A DNA stretch of 64,000 nucleotides from Streptomyces polyasparticus (GTDB lineage Bacteria > Actinomycetota > Actinomycetes > Streptomycetales > Streptomycetaceae), in assembly GCF_014493765.1 (NCBI RefSeq), contig NZ_JACTVJ010000015.1, positions 1 through 64,000 of the forward strand, read 5' to 3'. This document shows, one piece after another, positions 17,730-26,981 of this stretch. The notes beneath the pieces are model-generated. The model had not been told where the DNA came from, searched no databases, and saw only the letters and a list, made by a program, of their open reading frames with translations. A program made the translations under genes and the position numbers. Each line of letters starts with the position of its first letter. Position 1 is the stretch's first letter.

Positions 17730-20700
17730 TGCCGGCTCCCGTCGGGGCGCTCTTGGTCGGTCTGGCTGCTCTGCCCGTACGGATCCGGCTCCTGGCCCTC
17801 GTACGAACGGGGCGCGTCACCCTCGTACGGCTGCTGCCCGTGCCCCTCGTACGCGCCGGAGTCGTAACCCCCGCCGTACGCGGCGTCACCGCCGTACGTG
17901 CCGTCCGTACCGCTGCGGTAGATCGACGGGTCGTAGCCGCGGCCGTCGTTCTCCGCGTAACCGCCGTCGCCGCGCTCGCCGTAGCCGCCGTCGCCGCCCT
18001 GGCCGTAACCGCCGGAGTTCTCGCCGTAACCACCGGCGTTCTGCTCGTACGAGCCCTGCGCCGGGAACGTGCCCGCCCCGTAGCCGCCCGCGGCATAGCC
18101 CTGGCTGTCATAGCCGTACGGGTCGAACTGGCCGCCGCCGTCCGGGTTCTGGCCCGCCTGGTACGGGTCGGCCTGGTACGGCTGCTGGTAGGAGCCGGCC
18201 TCGTAACCCTGGAACTGCTCACCCGCGGACACGGGTTGCTGCTCGTCCCACTCGCCGTACGTCCCTTGCGCGGGTACCTCCACCGGCTCGGGTCCGTTCT
18301 GCTCCTGCTCGGCCTGCGCGCGCATCCTGCGGGCTCTGCGGCCCTCGCCCGCGACCGCCTGCGCGGGCAGCGCGACGGGCTCCTGCGGCAGGTCGTCGTC
18401 CACGGTGCGGCGGCGGCCCGGCAGGGCGAGCACGACGAGCACGAGCGCGAGCGCGCCCTGGGCCCAGAGCCATCCGGTGTGGGCGCCGGAGTCCTCGTGG
18501 ACGACGCTCAACCGGCCTCCGGCCGCGGGCAGTTCGAAGCCCTGCGCCCAGCCGTCGACGGTCTTCTTCGCGAGCGGCTTTCCGTCGAGTGTGGCGGTCC
18601 AGCCCTCGGCGGCCGAGTCGGCGAGCCGCAGCACGCGGCCCGCTTCGCCCGGCGGGATCTCGGTGTCGACGGTGACCGGGCCCGCGGCCACGGGCTTGGG
18701 CTCCTCGCCGCCGGAGACGATCGCGGCGCGGGAGACCTGGCGGTCCACCCGCCACAGCGAGGTGCCGTCCTGCTGGCTGAGCCGGGAAAGGCCCGGCGTC
18801 GAGTCGAGCACGCGGTGGACGCGGCGCGGCGCACCGTCCTTGACCAGCACGTAACGCACGGCGAACGCGCCGAGTTCATCGGCCTGGTCGGCGCCCGAAC
18901 CGGCCACGAGCCGCGCCACGGCCTCGTCGAGCAGCTCACCGCCCTTGCCGTGCGCCGTGAGCTCGGCGTCACCGAGCCGCGCGCCTGCGCCCCGTACGAG
19001 CGTGTACGTGACGCGCTGCGGGGAGTCGCTGTCGAGGATCAGGGTGCGGGCCTGGTCGCGGGTGTTGGCCTCCTCGGCCACGAACGCGGGGACCTGGGCG
19101 GGGTCGGTGCGCCGCAGCGGGCCGTCGGCGCCGCGGATCATCCATCCCGCGGCCGCGAGCAGCGGTGCCGCCGCCGCGGCGAGCGCGATCAGGGCCGCGA
19201 CCGGCTGCCGCCAGCCGAAGCTCTGCTCGGCCACTCGGGAGCGCGCGCCGTCGGCGCCGAGCACGGCGGCCGCGATCAGCGCCAGACCCTGCACGAGCGT
19301 CGCGGGTCCGGCCCAGACCGAGCCGTTGGAGAGCGCGGCGAAGAAGAAGCCGAGCAGCGCGACGACCCATGCCGTACGGATGGGCAGCAGGCGCTCCTGG
19401 CGCAGGAGCGCGCCGAGCGCCGCGAGCACGATGCCGATCAGGAGCAGCCCGCCGACCGTGCCGGGACCGCCGGGGCTCGCCCCGAGCAGATCGAGCGCGC
19501 CCGCCGATCCTGCGCCGAACTCGAGGCCCGCCTCGCGGAAGAACCCGAACGGCAGGAGCGACAGCGACCAGGGTGCGAGCACCAGGAGCGGCGTGCCGAT
19601 CTGGGCGAGGAGGCGCAGCCCGTACGCGGTGATGTCGTCGCGCCGCAGCACGAGCAGCCCGATGCCGAGGAGCAGCGCGAGGGGCCAGACGATCGGCGTG
19701 AAGGCGGTGGTGACGGTGAGCAGCAAGGCGTACGCCCAGGTGGCACGCCAACTGCCGCGCGCCCCTTGGCCCTGCGCGAGCAACCCGCTCGCCGCGATCG
19801 CGGCGCGGGCCATCAGCGGGAGCAGCACCGCGAGCACGGCGGTGCCGATGCGGCCGCCCGCGAGCGCACCCGTGGCGGCCGGCAGGAAGGCGTACGCGAC
19901 CGCCGCCCAGGCGCGCAGGAGGCGCGACTCGACCAGCGGGCGTGACGCGAAGTACGCGGTGAAACCGGCGAGCGGCACCGAGCAGACCAGGAGCACGGTG
20001 ACCGCGAGCCCGGTGGAACCGAAGAACACCGTGGCCAGGGCGGCGATGAACGCGAGATACGGCGGGGCCGCCTCGGTGCCGCCGGTACCGGCCTCGTGCC
20101 AGCTGTCCAGATAGCGCGACCAGAGCCCGGCGGCGTCCGCGGGCGCGGGCAACAGGGCGCCGCCCGCGAGTGCGCCGCTGCCGATCAGGGCGCGGCAGGC
20201 GATCAGCGAGACGAAGAGCAGGACGACGAAGAGCATCGGGCCCGGCTTGCGCGCGATCCGCTTGAGGCGCGCGAACTGCTCGATCTCCAGGAAGTCGGCA
20301 TCGTCGCCGCCGGGCCCGGACTCGACCGCGCCATGGCGTCCGGCGGACACCTCGGGGTCGGTGCGGCCCGCGACTTGGGACGCGACCTGCTCGACGGTGA
20401 GGCGCACGGTCGCGCCGGGCGGCGGGAACAGCGGCCGCAGTTCGGCCGCCTCCACCACGCTGCGCCGACGCCTGCGCGCCCCGAAGATCCGGCCGGGGCG
20501 CAGCAACGTACCGAAAAGACCGGTGACTTCGTCGACCGCCTGGCCGGGGGCCTTGCCGACCAGATACGCGAGGGTGCGCAGGAACGTGCCGAGCACGAGC
20601 CGCAGGAGCACCCAAGGCACCACCGCACCGCGCGCGTTGGCGAGCAGGGTGTAGACCGCGCCCGCCTTGTCGACCCGGTGCGGGCTCGCGCTGGTGCGGC

Positions 20701-21634
20701 CCGCACAGTCGACGGTGCGCCGCTCGCGCGAGGCGGCCTCGGCGTGCCGGAGCACGGCGTCGGGCGCGATCAGGACACGGTGACCGGCCTGATGAGCGCG
20801 CCAGCACAGGTCGACGTCGTCGCGCATCAGCGGAAGCCTGCGGTCGAACCCGCCCAGCTCCTCGTAGACATCGCGCCGGATCAGCATGCCCGCGCTGGAC
20901 ACGGACAGGACGGGCCGCACCTGGTCGTGCTGCCCCTGGTCCTGCTCGCGGCGGTCGACGCCGGTCCAGCGGCGGCCGCTGTGGGCGATCGAGACACCGA
21001 CTTCGAGCAGCTGCCGGCGGTCGTACCAGCCGCGCAGCTTGGGCCCGACGACGGCGACCTCGCGGCCGAGCTCCTGCTCGTTCTCCACCACGCGAAGCAG
21101 CTCCGCGAGCGCGTCGGGCTCGGGCGCGCAGTCGTCGTGCAGCAGCCAGAGCCACTGGACCGGTTCGCCGTAGGGAAGTTCGGGCAGGTCGTAGGCGTCG
21201 TCGCGCCAGCTCCTGCTGACCGGGTCCCAGCCGCTGGGGCGCTTCAGATACGGAAGCTCCTCGGGGCCGAGGGTCCCCGCCGTGCGGGCCGCCTCGTCCA
21301 CGGCCGTGCCGAAGCCGGACCTGCGGGCGAGATGCAGCACCCGGTCGGCGCCCAGGGCCTCGGTGACGAGCCGCGCGGAGTCGTCGCCGCTGCCGGTGTC
21401 GGCGGCGATGACGTTCTGCACCGGGCGCTCCTGGCCGAGCAGGCCGGACAGGGCCTCCGGCAGCCAGCGGGCGCCGTCGTGCGAGACGAGGACGGCCGTG
21501 ACCACGTGCCGCGGATACTCGGGTGGGCGGGTCGGGTCCGCCACGGACGCGCGTGAGGGATCGAACGGCGCCGGGCGGTTCGGGTCGGCTGCGGCGGCGC
21601 CATGGGCGCCGGCCGGTGAGCTGTGCACGGACAT
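17726..21634 (-). CDS. Large membrane family-2 glycosyltransferase
   Basis: A 1302-aa protein. The N-terminal GT2 domain (about residues 42-290) shows VVTAVLVSHDGARWLPEAL, the nucleotide-sugar metal motif LLHDDCAPEPDA, an acceptor loop SSAGMLIRRDVYEELGGFD and DDVDLCWRAHQAG. From about residue 475 to 830 a run of about ten hydrophobic helices forms a polytopic membrane part, followed by an extracellular domain (about 840-1080) and another helix near 1090. The tail (about 1130-1302) is Tyr/Gly/Gln-rich with GGYGENSGGYGQGGDGGYG-type repeats. It likely transfers sugars to an envelope glycan using membrane-linked donors. The start ATG 21634 lacks a clear ribosome site; a later start near residue 42 would still include the GT2 core. 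Confidence 0.87.
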   Translation of the reverse strand: MSVHSSPAGAHGAAAADPNRPAPFDPSRASVADPTRPPEYPRHVVTAVLVSHDGARWLPEALSGLLGQERPVQNVIAADTGSGDDSARLVTEALGADRVLHLARRSGFGTAVDEAARTAGTLGPEELPYLKRPSGWDPVSRSWRDDAYDLPELPYGEPVQWLWLLHDDCAPEPDALAELLRVVENEQELGREVAVVGPKLRGWYDRRQLLEVGVSIAHSGRRWTGVDRREQDQGQHDQVRPVLSVSSAGMLIRRDVYEELGGFDRRLPLMRDDVDLCWRAHQAGHRVLIAPDAVLRHAEAASRERRTVDCAGRTSASPHRVDKAGAVYTLLANARGAVVPWVLLRLVLGTFLRTLAYLVGKAPGQAVDEVTGLFGTLLRPGRIFGARRRRRSVVEAAELRPLFPPPGATVRLTVEQVASQVAGRTDPEVSAGRHGAVESGPGGDDADFLEIEQFARLKRIARKPGPMLFVVLLFVSLIACRALIGSGALAGGALLPAPADAAGLWSRYLDSWHEAGTGGTEAAPPYLAFIAALATVFFGSTGLAVTVLLVCSVPLAGFTAYFASRPLVESRLLRAWAAVAYAFLPAATGALAGGRIGTAVLAVLLPLMARAAIAASGLLAQGQGARGSWRATWAYALLLTVTTAFTPIVWPLALLLGIGLLVLRRDDITAYGLRLLAQIGTPLLVLAPWSLSLLPFGFFREAGLEFGAGSAGALDLLGASPGGPGTVGGLLLIGIVLAALGALLRQERLLPIRTAWVVALLGFFFAALSNGSVWAGPATLVQGLALIAAAVLGADGARSRVAEQSFGWRQPVAALIALAAAAAPLLAAAGWMIRGADGPLRRTDPAQVPAFVAEEANTRDQARTLILDSDSPQRVTYTLVRGAGARLGDAELTAHGKGGELLDEAVARLVAGSGADQADELGAFAVRYVLVKDGAPRRVHRVLDSTPGLSRLSQQDGTSLWRVDRQVSRAAIVSGGEEPKPVAAGPVTVDTEIPPGEAGRVLRLADSAAEGWTATLDGKPLAKKTVDGWAQGFELPAAGGRLSVVHEDSGAHTGWLWAQGALALVLVVLALPGRRRTVDDDLPQEPVALPAQAVAGEGRRARRMRAQAEQEQNGPEPVEVPAQGTYGEWDEQQPVSAGEQFQGYEAGSYQQPYQADPYQAGQNPDGGGQFDPYGYDSQGYAAGGYGAGTFPAQGSYEQNAGGYGENSGGYGQGGDGGYGERGDGGYAENDGRGYDPSIYRSGTDGTYGGDAAYGGGYDSGAYEGHGQQPYEGDAPRSYEGQEPDPYGQSSQTDQERPDGSRQ

Positions 21635-21863
21635 CGAGGTACGGGCCCCGGTTCGATGGACTGCGGTGGACGCCTGTGCCCAGCGGGGGGCACGGGGCGT
21701 CTCGGACGGGGCCCCACACTAACGGCAACCAAACAACGAGGTCCGCCGCCTGTGGATAACCCACGGACGACGGACCGTTCCTTACGTATGGCTGTGTGCG
21801 ATTTGATCGAGCTTGCGCGGCTCGGCGCCGGCCTCCCGCCTTCTCAGGCTGCCTGCGGCTGAC

Positions 21864-21878
21864 GCGGTCTCAGACCGC
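21864..21878 (-). terminator. Hairpin overlapping the whiB stop codon
   Basis: GCGGTCT-C-AGACCGC, 7-bp perfect arms (21864-21870 and 21872-21878), includes the whiB stop codon; may act as 3' end of the whiB mRNA. Confidence 0.5.
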
Positions 21879-22133
21879 GGCCTTCTTGAGCCGTCGGCGT
21901 TCGCGCTCGGACAGGCCGCCCCAGATGCCGAAGCGCTCGTCGTTGGCGAGCGCGTACTCGAGGCACTCGGAGCGGACCTCGCAGGCGAGGCAGACCTTCT
22001 TGGCCTCCCGGGTGGAGCCGCCCTTCTCCGGGAAGAAGGACTCGGGATCGGTCTGGGCGCACAGCGCGCGCTCCTGCCAGCCGAGTTCCTCTTCCGCGTC
22101 CTCGACCAGCAGTTGCTGGAACGACTCGGTCAT
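21870..22133 (-). CDS. whiB: Sporulation transcription factor WhiB
   Basis: An 87-aa iron-sulfur transcription factor. The four cluster-binding cysteines are present as C25 and the CLACEVRSEC cluster, followed by the Wbl signature GIWGGLSERERRRLKK. From memory the sequence is almost identical to S. coelicolor WhiB, which acts with WhiA to switch from aerial growth to septation by binding sigma HrdB. ATG 22133 has a GAGGGG site 7 nt upstream. The gene is monocistronic, with a 672-nt region upstream that contains a candidate promoter and several GACAC motifs, the core sequence of WhiA-binding sites. Confidence 0.97.
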   Translation of the reverse strand: MTESFQQLLVEDAEEELGWQERALCAQTDPESFFPEKGGSTREAKKVCLACEVRSECLEYALANDERFGIWGGLSERERRRLKKAAV

Positions 22134-22805
22134 GTGCGCCCCTCGTCTGTTTTGTGCAGCCCCGTGATGTTGCCGTTACCGATTTCGGCCGAACGACACG
22201 AGTGAAATTACAAGTGTGCCGATCCGGGCCAGTCAAGCCGAGATCTGCTATTGGGCCCCTTATTCACTCTGCGGAACCAAGGCTTTGCGGAAAGTGTTCA
22301 AATCGCCATAAACCCAGACACTTACCTTTGGCCAACCCTGTGCATCCATCCGACAGTCAGAAGGACGCGTTGGAGTTTGATCTCGTTGCGGAGTGAGCGT
22401 CGAAGCGAAACGGATCACATTCGGATCACGGGACGACCCCGACGTTTGCGCACCCGGACACTGCGCCACCTGTCCTTCGCGGGTTCTGCACAAACCTTTC
22501 AGCAGACAGGACAACCGGATACGGTGAAACATATCTCGCAATACGGACAATGAGTTGACAGTCCGTGCATGAACCGGTCTCCTGGTGGGCATGCTCGCGA
22601 ACTTGGCGCTCACCCGGACCCACAGCAGTGGGTTCCGCAGTGCTGCCCTCGCGAGCTGTTGCTGTTGCTGTCCCAGCTGTTGAGCCCACCGAGCTCCGGC
22701 TGATTCCCGCCGCTTTGGCACACCGCCTCTTGGCACCTCTCGCCCGCGATCCGGGCGTATGACCGCGACGCCAGCACTTCTCCCCGCCGAGGAACCCAGC
22801 ACTCC
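22134..22805. promoter_or_regulatory. whiB upstream region / divergent intergenic region
   Basis: This is a long non-coding stretch. For whiB a sigma-70-like promoter can be read on the minus strand: -35 TTGACT (22231-22236) and -10 TGTAAT (22207-22212), spacer 18 bp. GACAC, the core of known WhiA sites, occurs at 22195-22199, 22317-22321 and 22457-22461. CGGAC...GTCCG arms around 22541-22563 include a TTGACA. The rest shows no gene that I can support. Confidence 0.5.
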
Positions 22806-23318
22806 ATGAACAGCGACAGCGACCTGCAGATCGCCGGCGACATCCTTGAAGTCCCGCACCTCCTCCAGCCCGCCCGTGAGCACCCGTCGACCGTGGCCGA
22901 GTTCGTCGGCCTCGCGCGTTCCATCGCCGCCGACCGCTCCCAGTGGGAGCACCTGGTGCAGTACGACGCGACGAGCCGCTGGTACCACCGGCTGCGCACG
23001 GGTCCCGGCTACGAGGTCTGGATCCTGAGCTGGGTCCCGGGCCAGGGCACCGGACTGCACGACCACGGTCCGTCCTCCGGTGTGCTCACCATGCTCGACG
23101 GCGAGCTCACCGAGCACACACGCCGCGGCACCCGGGCGCTCGGCGCCGGTGCGCAGCAGGTGTACGCGCCGCGCTCGGTGCACGGGATCGTCAATGACAG
23201 CCTGGAGCCGGCCGTGAGCCTGCACATCTACTCGCCGGGCCTGACCGAGATGCCGATGCACGCCGCCGAGATGCCGGCGCATGCGGTCACCGAGCCGTAC
23301 GCGGCTGCGCGCCTCTGA
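22806..23318 (+). CDS. Cysteine dioxygenase-family cupin protein
   Basis: A 170-aa single-domain cupin. The iron ligands of cysteine dioxygenase-type enzymes are visible: the His-x-His pair in TGLHDHGPSSGVLTMLDGEL and the third His in APRSVHGIVND. The family oxidises thiols such as cysteine to the sulfinate with O2. The SRWYHRL and GYEVWILSW stretches fit actinobacterial members. ATG 22806 is chosen (GAGGAA upstream). A 16-codon frame starting at ATG 22759 ends in an ATGA overlap with this start and might be a leader peptide, but nothing else supports that. It is followed at 78 nt by fbiA on the same strand. Confidence 0.88.
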   Translation: MNSDSDLQIAGDILEVPHLLQPAREHPSTVAEFVGLARSIAADRSQWEHLVQYDATSRWYHRLRTGPGYEVWILSWVPGQGTGLHDHGPSSGVLTMLDGELTEHTRRGTRALGAGAQQVYAPRSVHGIVNDSLEPAVSLHIYSPGLTEMPMHAAEMPAHAVTEPYAAARL

Positions 23319-23396
23319 CCTCGTATTTCCTTGGTGACGGCGGGAGTTGTCCACAGGCGGCCGAACCTCCGTGCGGGCACCTGACAGACTGTCCGC

Positions 23397-24356
23397 ATGC
23401 AGCGCATTGTGGTTCTGGCCGGTGGCATCGGTGGTGCCCGTTTTCTGCGTGGTCTCAAGGCGGCCGCGCCCCAGGCGGACATCACCGTGATCGGCAACAC
23501 CGGTGACGACATCCATCTGTTCGGGCTCAAGGTCTGCCCCGACCTCGACACCGTGATGTACACGCTCGGCGGCGGCATCAACGAGGAGCAGGGCTGGGGG
23601 CGCACCGACGAGACCTTCAAGGTCAAGGAGGAGCTCGCCGCCTACGGGGTCGGACCCGAGTGGTTCGGGCTCGGCGACCGTGACTTCGCCACGCACATCG
23701 TGCGCAGCCAGATGCTGGCCGCCGGCTATCCCCTGAGCGCGGTCACCGAGGCGCTGTGCGACCGGTGGCAGCCCGGGGTCCGGCTGATCCCGATGTCCGA
23801 CGACCGGGTCGAGACGCATGTGGCCGTCGAGATCGACGGCGAACAGAAGGCGATCCACTTCCAGGAGTACTGGGTGCGGCTGCGCGCCTCCGTGGACGCG
23901 CTCGCGGTCGTGCCCGTCGGCGCCGAGCAGGCCAAGCCCGCGCCCGGGGTCCTCGAGGCCATCGCCGAGGCGGATGTCGTCCTCTTCCCGCCGTCCAACC
24001 CCGTGGTCAGCGTCGGCACGATCCTCGCCGTGCCCGGCATCCGCGAGGCCATCGCCGAGGCCGGGGTGCCGGTCGTCGGCCTCTCCCCCATCGTCGGTGA
24101 CGCGCCCGTGCGCGGCATGGCCGACAAGGTGCTCGCCGCGGTCGGCGTGGAATCCAGTGCCGCCGCCGTCGCCGAGCACTACGGGTCGGGGCTGCTCGAC
24201 GGCTGGCTCGTCGACACCGTCGACAAGGGCGCGGTCGAGCGGGTCGAGGCGGCCGGGATCCGGTGCAGGGCGGTGCCGCTGATGATGACGGACGTGGCCG
24301 CGACGGCGGAGATGGCGCGGGCCGCCCTGGAGATGGCCGAAGAGGTACGAGGGTGA
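23397..24356 (+). CDS. fbiA: 2-phospho-L-lactate transferase (F420 synthesis)
   Basis: A 319-aa CofD/FbiA enzyme that joins the activated phospho-lactyl (or dehydro) moiety to Fo to make F420-0 (or its dehydro form). It begins [20 protein letters not shown], the hallmark nucleotide-binding loop, and contains [19 protein letters not shown] and [15 protein letters not shown], which line the Fo and donor sites. No ribosome site precedes ATG 23397, and a -10-like CAGACT ends only 6 nt upstream, so the mRNA may be leaderless. Its stop codon overlaps the fbiB GTG by 4 nt, which couples the two F420 genes. fbiC and fbiD are not in the window. Confidence 0.95.
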   Translation: MQRIVVLAGGIGGARFLRGLKAAAPQADITVIGNTGDDIHLFGLKVCPDLDTVMYTLGGGINEEQGWGRTDETFKVKEELAAYGVGPEWFGLGDRDFATHIVRSQMLAAGYPLSAVTEALCDRWQPGVRLIPMSDDRVETHVAVEIDGEQKAIHFQEYWVRLRASVDALAVVPVGAEQAKPAPGVLEAIAEADVVLFPPSNPVVSVGTILAVPGIREAIAEAGVPVVGLSPIVGDAPVRGMADKVLAAVGVESSAAAVAEHYGSGLLDGWLVDTVDKGAVERVEAAGIRCRAVPLMMTDVAATAEMARAALEMAEEVRG

Positions 24357-25678
24357 GCGACGGGGTTGCAGAGGCAGGCGGAGCGCCCGCCTTCCGGGTG
24401 TGGGCCGTGCCGGGGCTGCCCGAGGTGCAGCGCGGTGACGATCTCGCGAAGCTGATCGCCGCCGCCGAGCCGGGTCTGGCCGACGGGGACGTCGTGCTCG
24501 TCACCTCGAAGATCGTGTCCAAGGCGGAGGGCCGGATCGTCGCCGCGGACTCCCGTGAGGAGGCCATCGACGCGGAGACGGTACGGGTGGTCGCGCGCCG
24601 CGGGACCCTCCGTATCGTCGAGAACCGGCAGGGCCTGGTGATGGCCGCGGCCGGGGTCGACGCGTCCAACACCCCTGCGGGGACCGTGCTGCTGCTGCCC
24701 GAGGACCCCGACGCCTCGGCGCGCGCGATCCGCGACGGGCTGCGTGACGCGCTCGGCGTCGAGGTCGGTGTGCTGGTCACGGACACCTTCGGACGGCCCT
24801 GGCGCAACGGGCTCACCGACGTCGCGATCGGCGCGGCCGGTGTGCGGGTCCTCGACGATCTGCGCGGCGGCACGGACGCGTACGGCAATCCGCTGAGCGC
24901 CACGGTCGTGGCCACCGCCGACGAACTGGCCGCCGCGGGCGACCTGGTGAAGGGCAAGGCTGCCGGGCTTCCGGTCGCCGTGGTGCGCGGGCTTGCGCAG
25001 GCCGTCTCCTCGGATCAGGACGGCGGCGCGCGGGAGCTGGTGCGGTCCGCGGCCGACGACATGTTCCGGCTCGGCACCTCCGAGGCCGTACGGGAAGCGG
25101 TCACGCAGCGGCGGACCGTTCGGGAGTTCACCGACGAGCCGGTCGATCCGGGCGCCGTACGGCGTGCGGTTGCGGCGGCCGTGACGGCTCCCGCCCCGCA
25201 CCACACGACGCCCTGGCGGTTCGTGCTGCTCGAATCGGAGTCCTCGCGGGTGCGGCTGCTCGACGCGATGCGCGAGCAGTGGATCGCGGATCTGCGGCGC
25301 GACGGCAAGTCCGAGGAGTCCATCGCCAAGCGGGTGCGGCGCGGTGACGTGCTGCGCAAGGCGCCGTATCTGGTGGTGCCCTGCCTCGTGATGGACGGGT
25401 CGCATACGTACGGGCATGCGCGCCGGGATGCCGCCGAGCGCGAGATGTTCGTGGTGGCGACCGGCGCGGGGATCCAGAACTTCCTGGTGGCCCTGGCCGG
25501 TGAGCGGCTGGGGTCGGCGTGGATCTCGTCGACGATGTTCTGCCGTGAGGTCGTACGGGAGGTGCTCGGGCTGCCGGACGACTGGGACCCGATGGGCGCG
25601 GTGGCCGTCGGTCACGCGGCCGCGGCGCCCAAGTCGCGGCCCGCGCGGGAGGCTTCGGACTTCATCGAGGTGCGCTGA
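24353..25678 (+). CDS. fbiB: Coenzyme F420:L-glutamate ligase, two-domain
   Basis: A 441-aa bifunctional protein. The N-terminal CofE domain (about 1-240) shows [35 protein letters not shown] and the GTP/metal-binding acidic residues. The C-terminal domain (about 245-441) is an FMN nitroreductase fold beginning [20 protein letters not shown] with [11 protein letters not shown]. The first adds glutamates to F420-0; the second reduces dehydro-F420 and aids chain extension. GTG 24353 overlaps the fbiA stop and matches the common start [15 protein letters not shown]. Its stop lies only 10 nt from the stop of the convergent glycosylase gene. Confidence 0.95.
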   Translation: MSDGVAEAGGAPAFRVWAVPGLPEVQRGDDLAKLIAAAEPGLADGDVVLVTSKIVSKAEGRIVAADSREEAIDAETVRVVARRGTLRIVENRQGLVMAAAGVDASNTPAGTVLLLPEDPDASARAIRDGLRDALGVEVGVLVTDTFGRPWRNGLTDVAIGAAGVRVLDDLRGGTDAYGNPLSATVVATADELAAAGDLVKGKAAGLPVAVVRGLAQAVSSDQDGGARELVRSAADDMFRLGTSEAVREAVTQRRTVREFTDEPVDPGAVRRAVAAAVTAPAPHHTTPWRFVLLESESSRVRLLDAMREQWIADLRRDGKSEESIAKRVRRGDVLRKAPYLVVPCLVMDGSHTYGHARRDAAEREMFVVATGAGIQNFLVALAGERLGSAWISSTMFCREVVREVLGLPDDWDPMGAVAVGHAAAAPKSRPAREASDFIEVR

Positions 25679-25688
25679 GCCCGTCGGC

Positions 25689-26696
25689 TCAGAGTTTGCC
25701 CATGTCCGTCTTCGGCATCTTCGGGGTGCGGCGCGGTGGGGTGCGGCCGGTGAGCAGGATGTAGCGGGCGGCGCGGTGGCGCTGGCCGCGGTAGGGCTCG
25801 AGGAGTTCGAGCATGCGGGCGTCGTCGGCGTCGCGCTCACCGGCGAGCGCGTAGCCGATGATGCCGGGCAGGTGCAGATCGCCGACGGTGACCTCGTCGG
25901 GGGCGCCGTGGGAGCGCTGGACGGTCTCGGCGGAGGTCCACGGGCCGATGCCGGGGACCAGCTCCAGGCGTTTGCGGGCCTGTTCGGGGTCCATGGCCGT
26001 CGCCTCTTCCAGGCGCGGGGCCACGCGTACGGCGCGCAGGATCGTCTGGGCGCGCTTGTTGTCCACGCCGGCGCGGTGCCACTCCCAGGACGGGATCATG
26101 CGCCACTGCTGCGGCTCGGGCATGACGTACAGGTCGGGCATCCCGTCCGGTCCGGGTGCCTGCTCCCCGTACGTGCGGACCAGGATGCGCCAGGCGCGGT
26201 AGGCCTCGTCGGTGGTGACCTTCTGCTCCAGGATCGACGGGATCAGGGACTCCATGACGAGTCCCGTACGCAGGAGTCTGAGGCCGGGGCGGCGGCGGCG
26301 GACGTCGGCGACGAGGCGGTGGCGCGGGGCGAAGGCGGCGGGGTCGTCCGCGTCGCCGAGCAGTCCGGGCAGCCGGTCGAGCAGCCACTCGGCGCCTTGG
26401 CCCCAGGCTTCGGCCTCGACTGCCGTGCTCCGCGCGGTGATACGGAGGGTGGCCGGGCCCTGGGGTGTGCGGGTGGCCCGCCAGACGGCGCCGTTCGTGA
26501 CCCGGAAGGTGGGGTCGGCGGGGCCGCGGCGCAGGGGGCCCACGACGAGGCCGAGGTCCAAGGGGGCGGTGGGGGTCCAGGTGCGGGTGCGGCCGGTGAG
26601 CGGGCCGCTCGGCCGGGCCACGGGTACGCGGGTGTCGCCGCCGCGCACGGTGGTGCGGGTCGGGCGTGGTGCGCGGGGCTGGAAACGGCCTGCCAC
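25689..26696 (-). CDS. DNA-3-methyladenine glycosylase II family (AlkA-like) protein
   Basis: A 335-aa base-excision repair glycosylase. The helix-hairpin-helix/GPD part reads LELVPGIGPWTSAETVQ, followed by the presumed catalytic Asp in EVTVGDLHLPG, and the N-terminal AlkA-like domain precedes it. GTG 26696 (GAGGA upstream) is preferred: the frame continues to 26864 but that extension is encoded by a dispersed repeat and is not protein-like. The gene converges on fbiB with a 10-nt gap. A U-tract hairpin on the plus strand lies just outside its start. Confidence 0.88.
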   Translation of the reverse strand: MAGRFQPRAPRPTRTTVRGGDTRVPVARPSGPLTGRTRTWTPTAPLDLGLVVGPLRRGPADPTFRVTNGAVWRATRTPQGPATLRITARSTAVEAEAWGQGAEWLLDRLPGLLGDADDPAAFAPRHRLVADVRRRRPGLRLLRTGLVMESLIPSILEQKVTTDEAYRAWRILVRTYGEQAPGPDGMPDLYVMPEPQQWRMIPSWEWHRAGVDNKRAQTILRAVRVAPRLEEATAMDPEQARKRLELVPGIGPWTSAETVQRSHGAPDEVTVGDLHLPGIIGYALAGERDADDARMLELLEPYRGQRHRAARYILLTGRTPPRRTPKMPKTDMGKL

Positions 26697-26721
26697 TCGT
26701 GGGTCCTCGGGGGTCGGGGGT

Positions 26722-26746
26722 GCCCTACGAGGGTAGGGCGTTTTTT
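26722..26746 (+). terminator. Canonical intrinsic terminator in plus orientation
   Basis: A 7-bp stem GCCCTAC/GTAGGGC with GAGG loop is followed by GTTTTTT (26740-26746). U-tract terminators are rare in this GC-rich genome. The nearest plus-strand gene ends a kilobase upstream (fbiB), so it would stop read-through antisense to the glycosylase gene. Confidence 0.7.
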
Positions 26747-26748
26747 CT

Positions 26749-26880
26749 CCCCCACCCCGCCCCTTCCCGAAACCGTGGGCTTCGCCCCCGGGCCCCGGGT
26801 GGGTGGGCCTCTTGGGGCTGCGCCCCTCGCCCCCCTTTCGCGCCTGGACGGCGCTCGTCCTCAAACGCCGGACGGGCTGG
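26749..26880 (+). repeat. Dispersed intergenic repeat, family 1, copy 2
   Basis: CCCCACCCCGCCCCTTCCCG start, GC hairpins in the middle, and CCTCAAACGCCGGACGGGCTG end, as in the copy at 7411. Confidence 0.85.
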
Positions 26881-26896
26881 GAGTGGACGCTCCGTC

Positions 26897-26972
26897 CAGC
26901 GCAGCCTGCGCTGCCAGCGCAGGCGGGCAGGCGGGCAGGCAGCGCAGGCGGGCAGGCGGCGCAGCCCTCGTG
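26897..26972. repeat. Short GC tandem repeats beside the manC stop codon
   Basis: Units of about 20-25 nt built on AGCGCAGGCGGGCAGGCGG are repeated two to three times, with further partial copies of GCGGGCAG, just downstream of the pyrophosphorylase gene. Confidence 0.75.
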
Positions 26973-26981
26973 GGCGGCCGG

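Noticed and set aside
22569-22703. Small frame with two adjacent Cys codons upstream of the cysteine-dioxygenase gene
   Set aside because: It could be imagined as a cysteine-sensing leader, but no ribosome site or attenuator hairpin supports it.
22759-22809. 16-codon leader ORF (MTATPALLPAEEPSTP) overlapping the cysteine-dioxygenase start
   Set aside because: There is no ribosome site, no cysteine codons that would suggest attenuation, and the overlap can arise by chance.
26697-26864. N-terminal extension of the glycosylase gene
   Set aside because: The sequence lies in a dispersed repeat and reads as low-complexity Pro/Gly/Lys; GTG 26696 with GAGGA is better.
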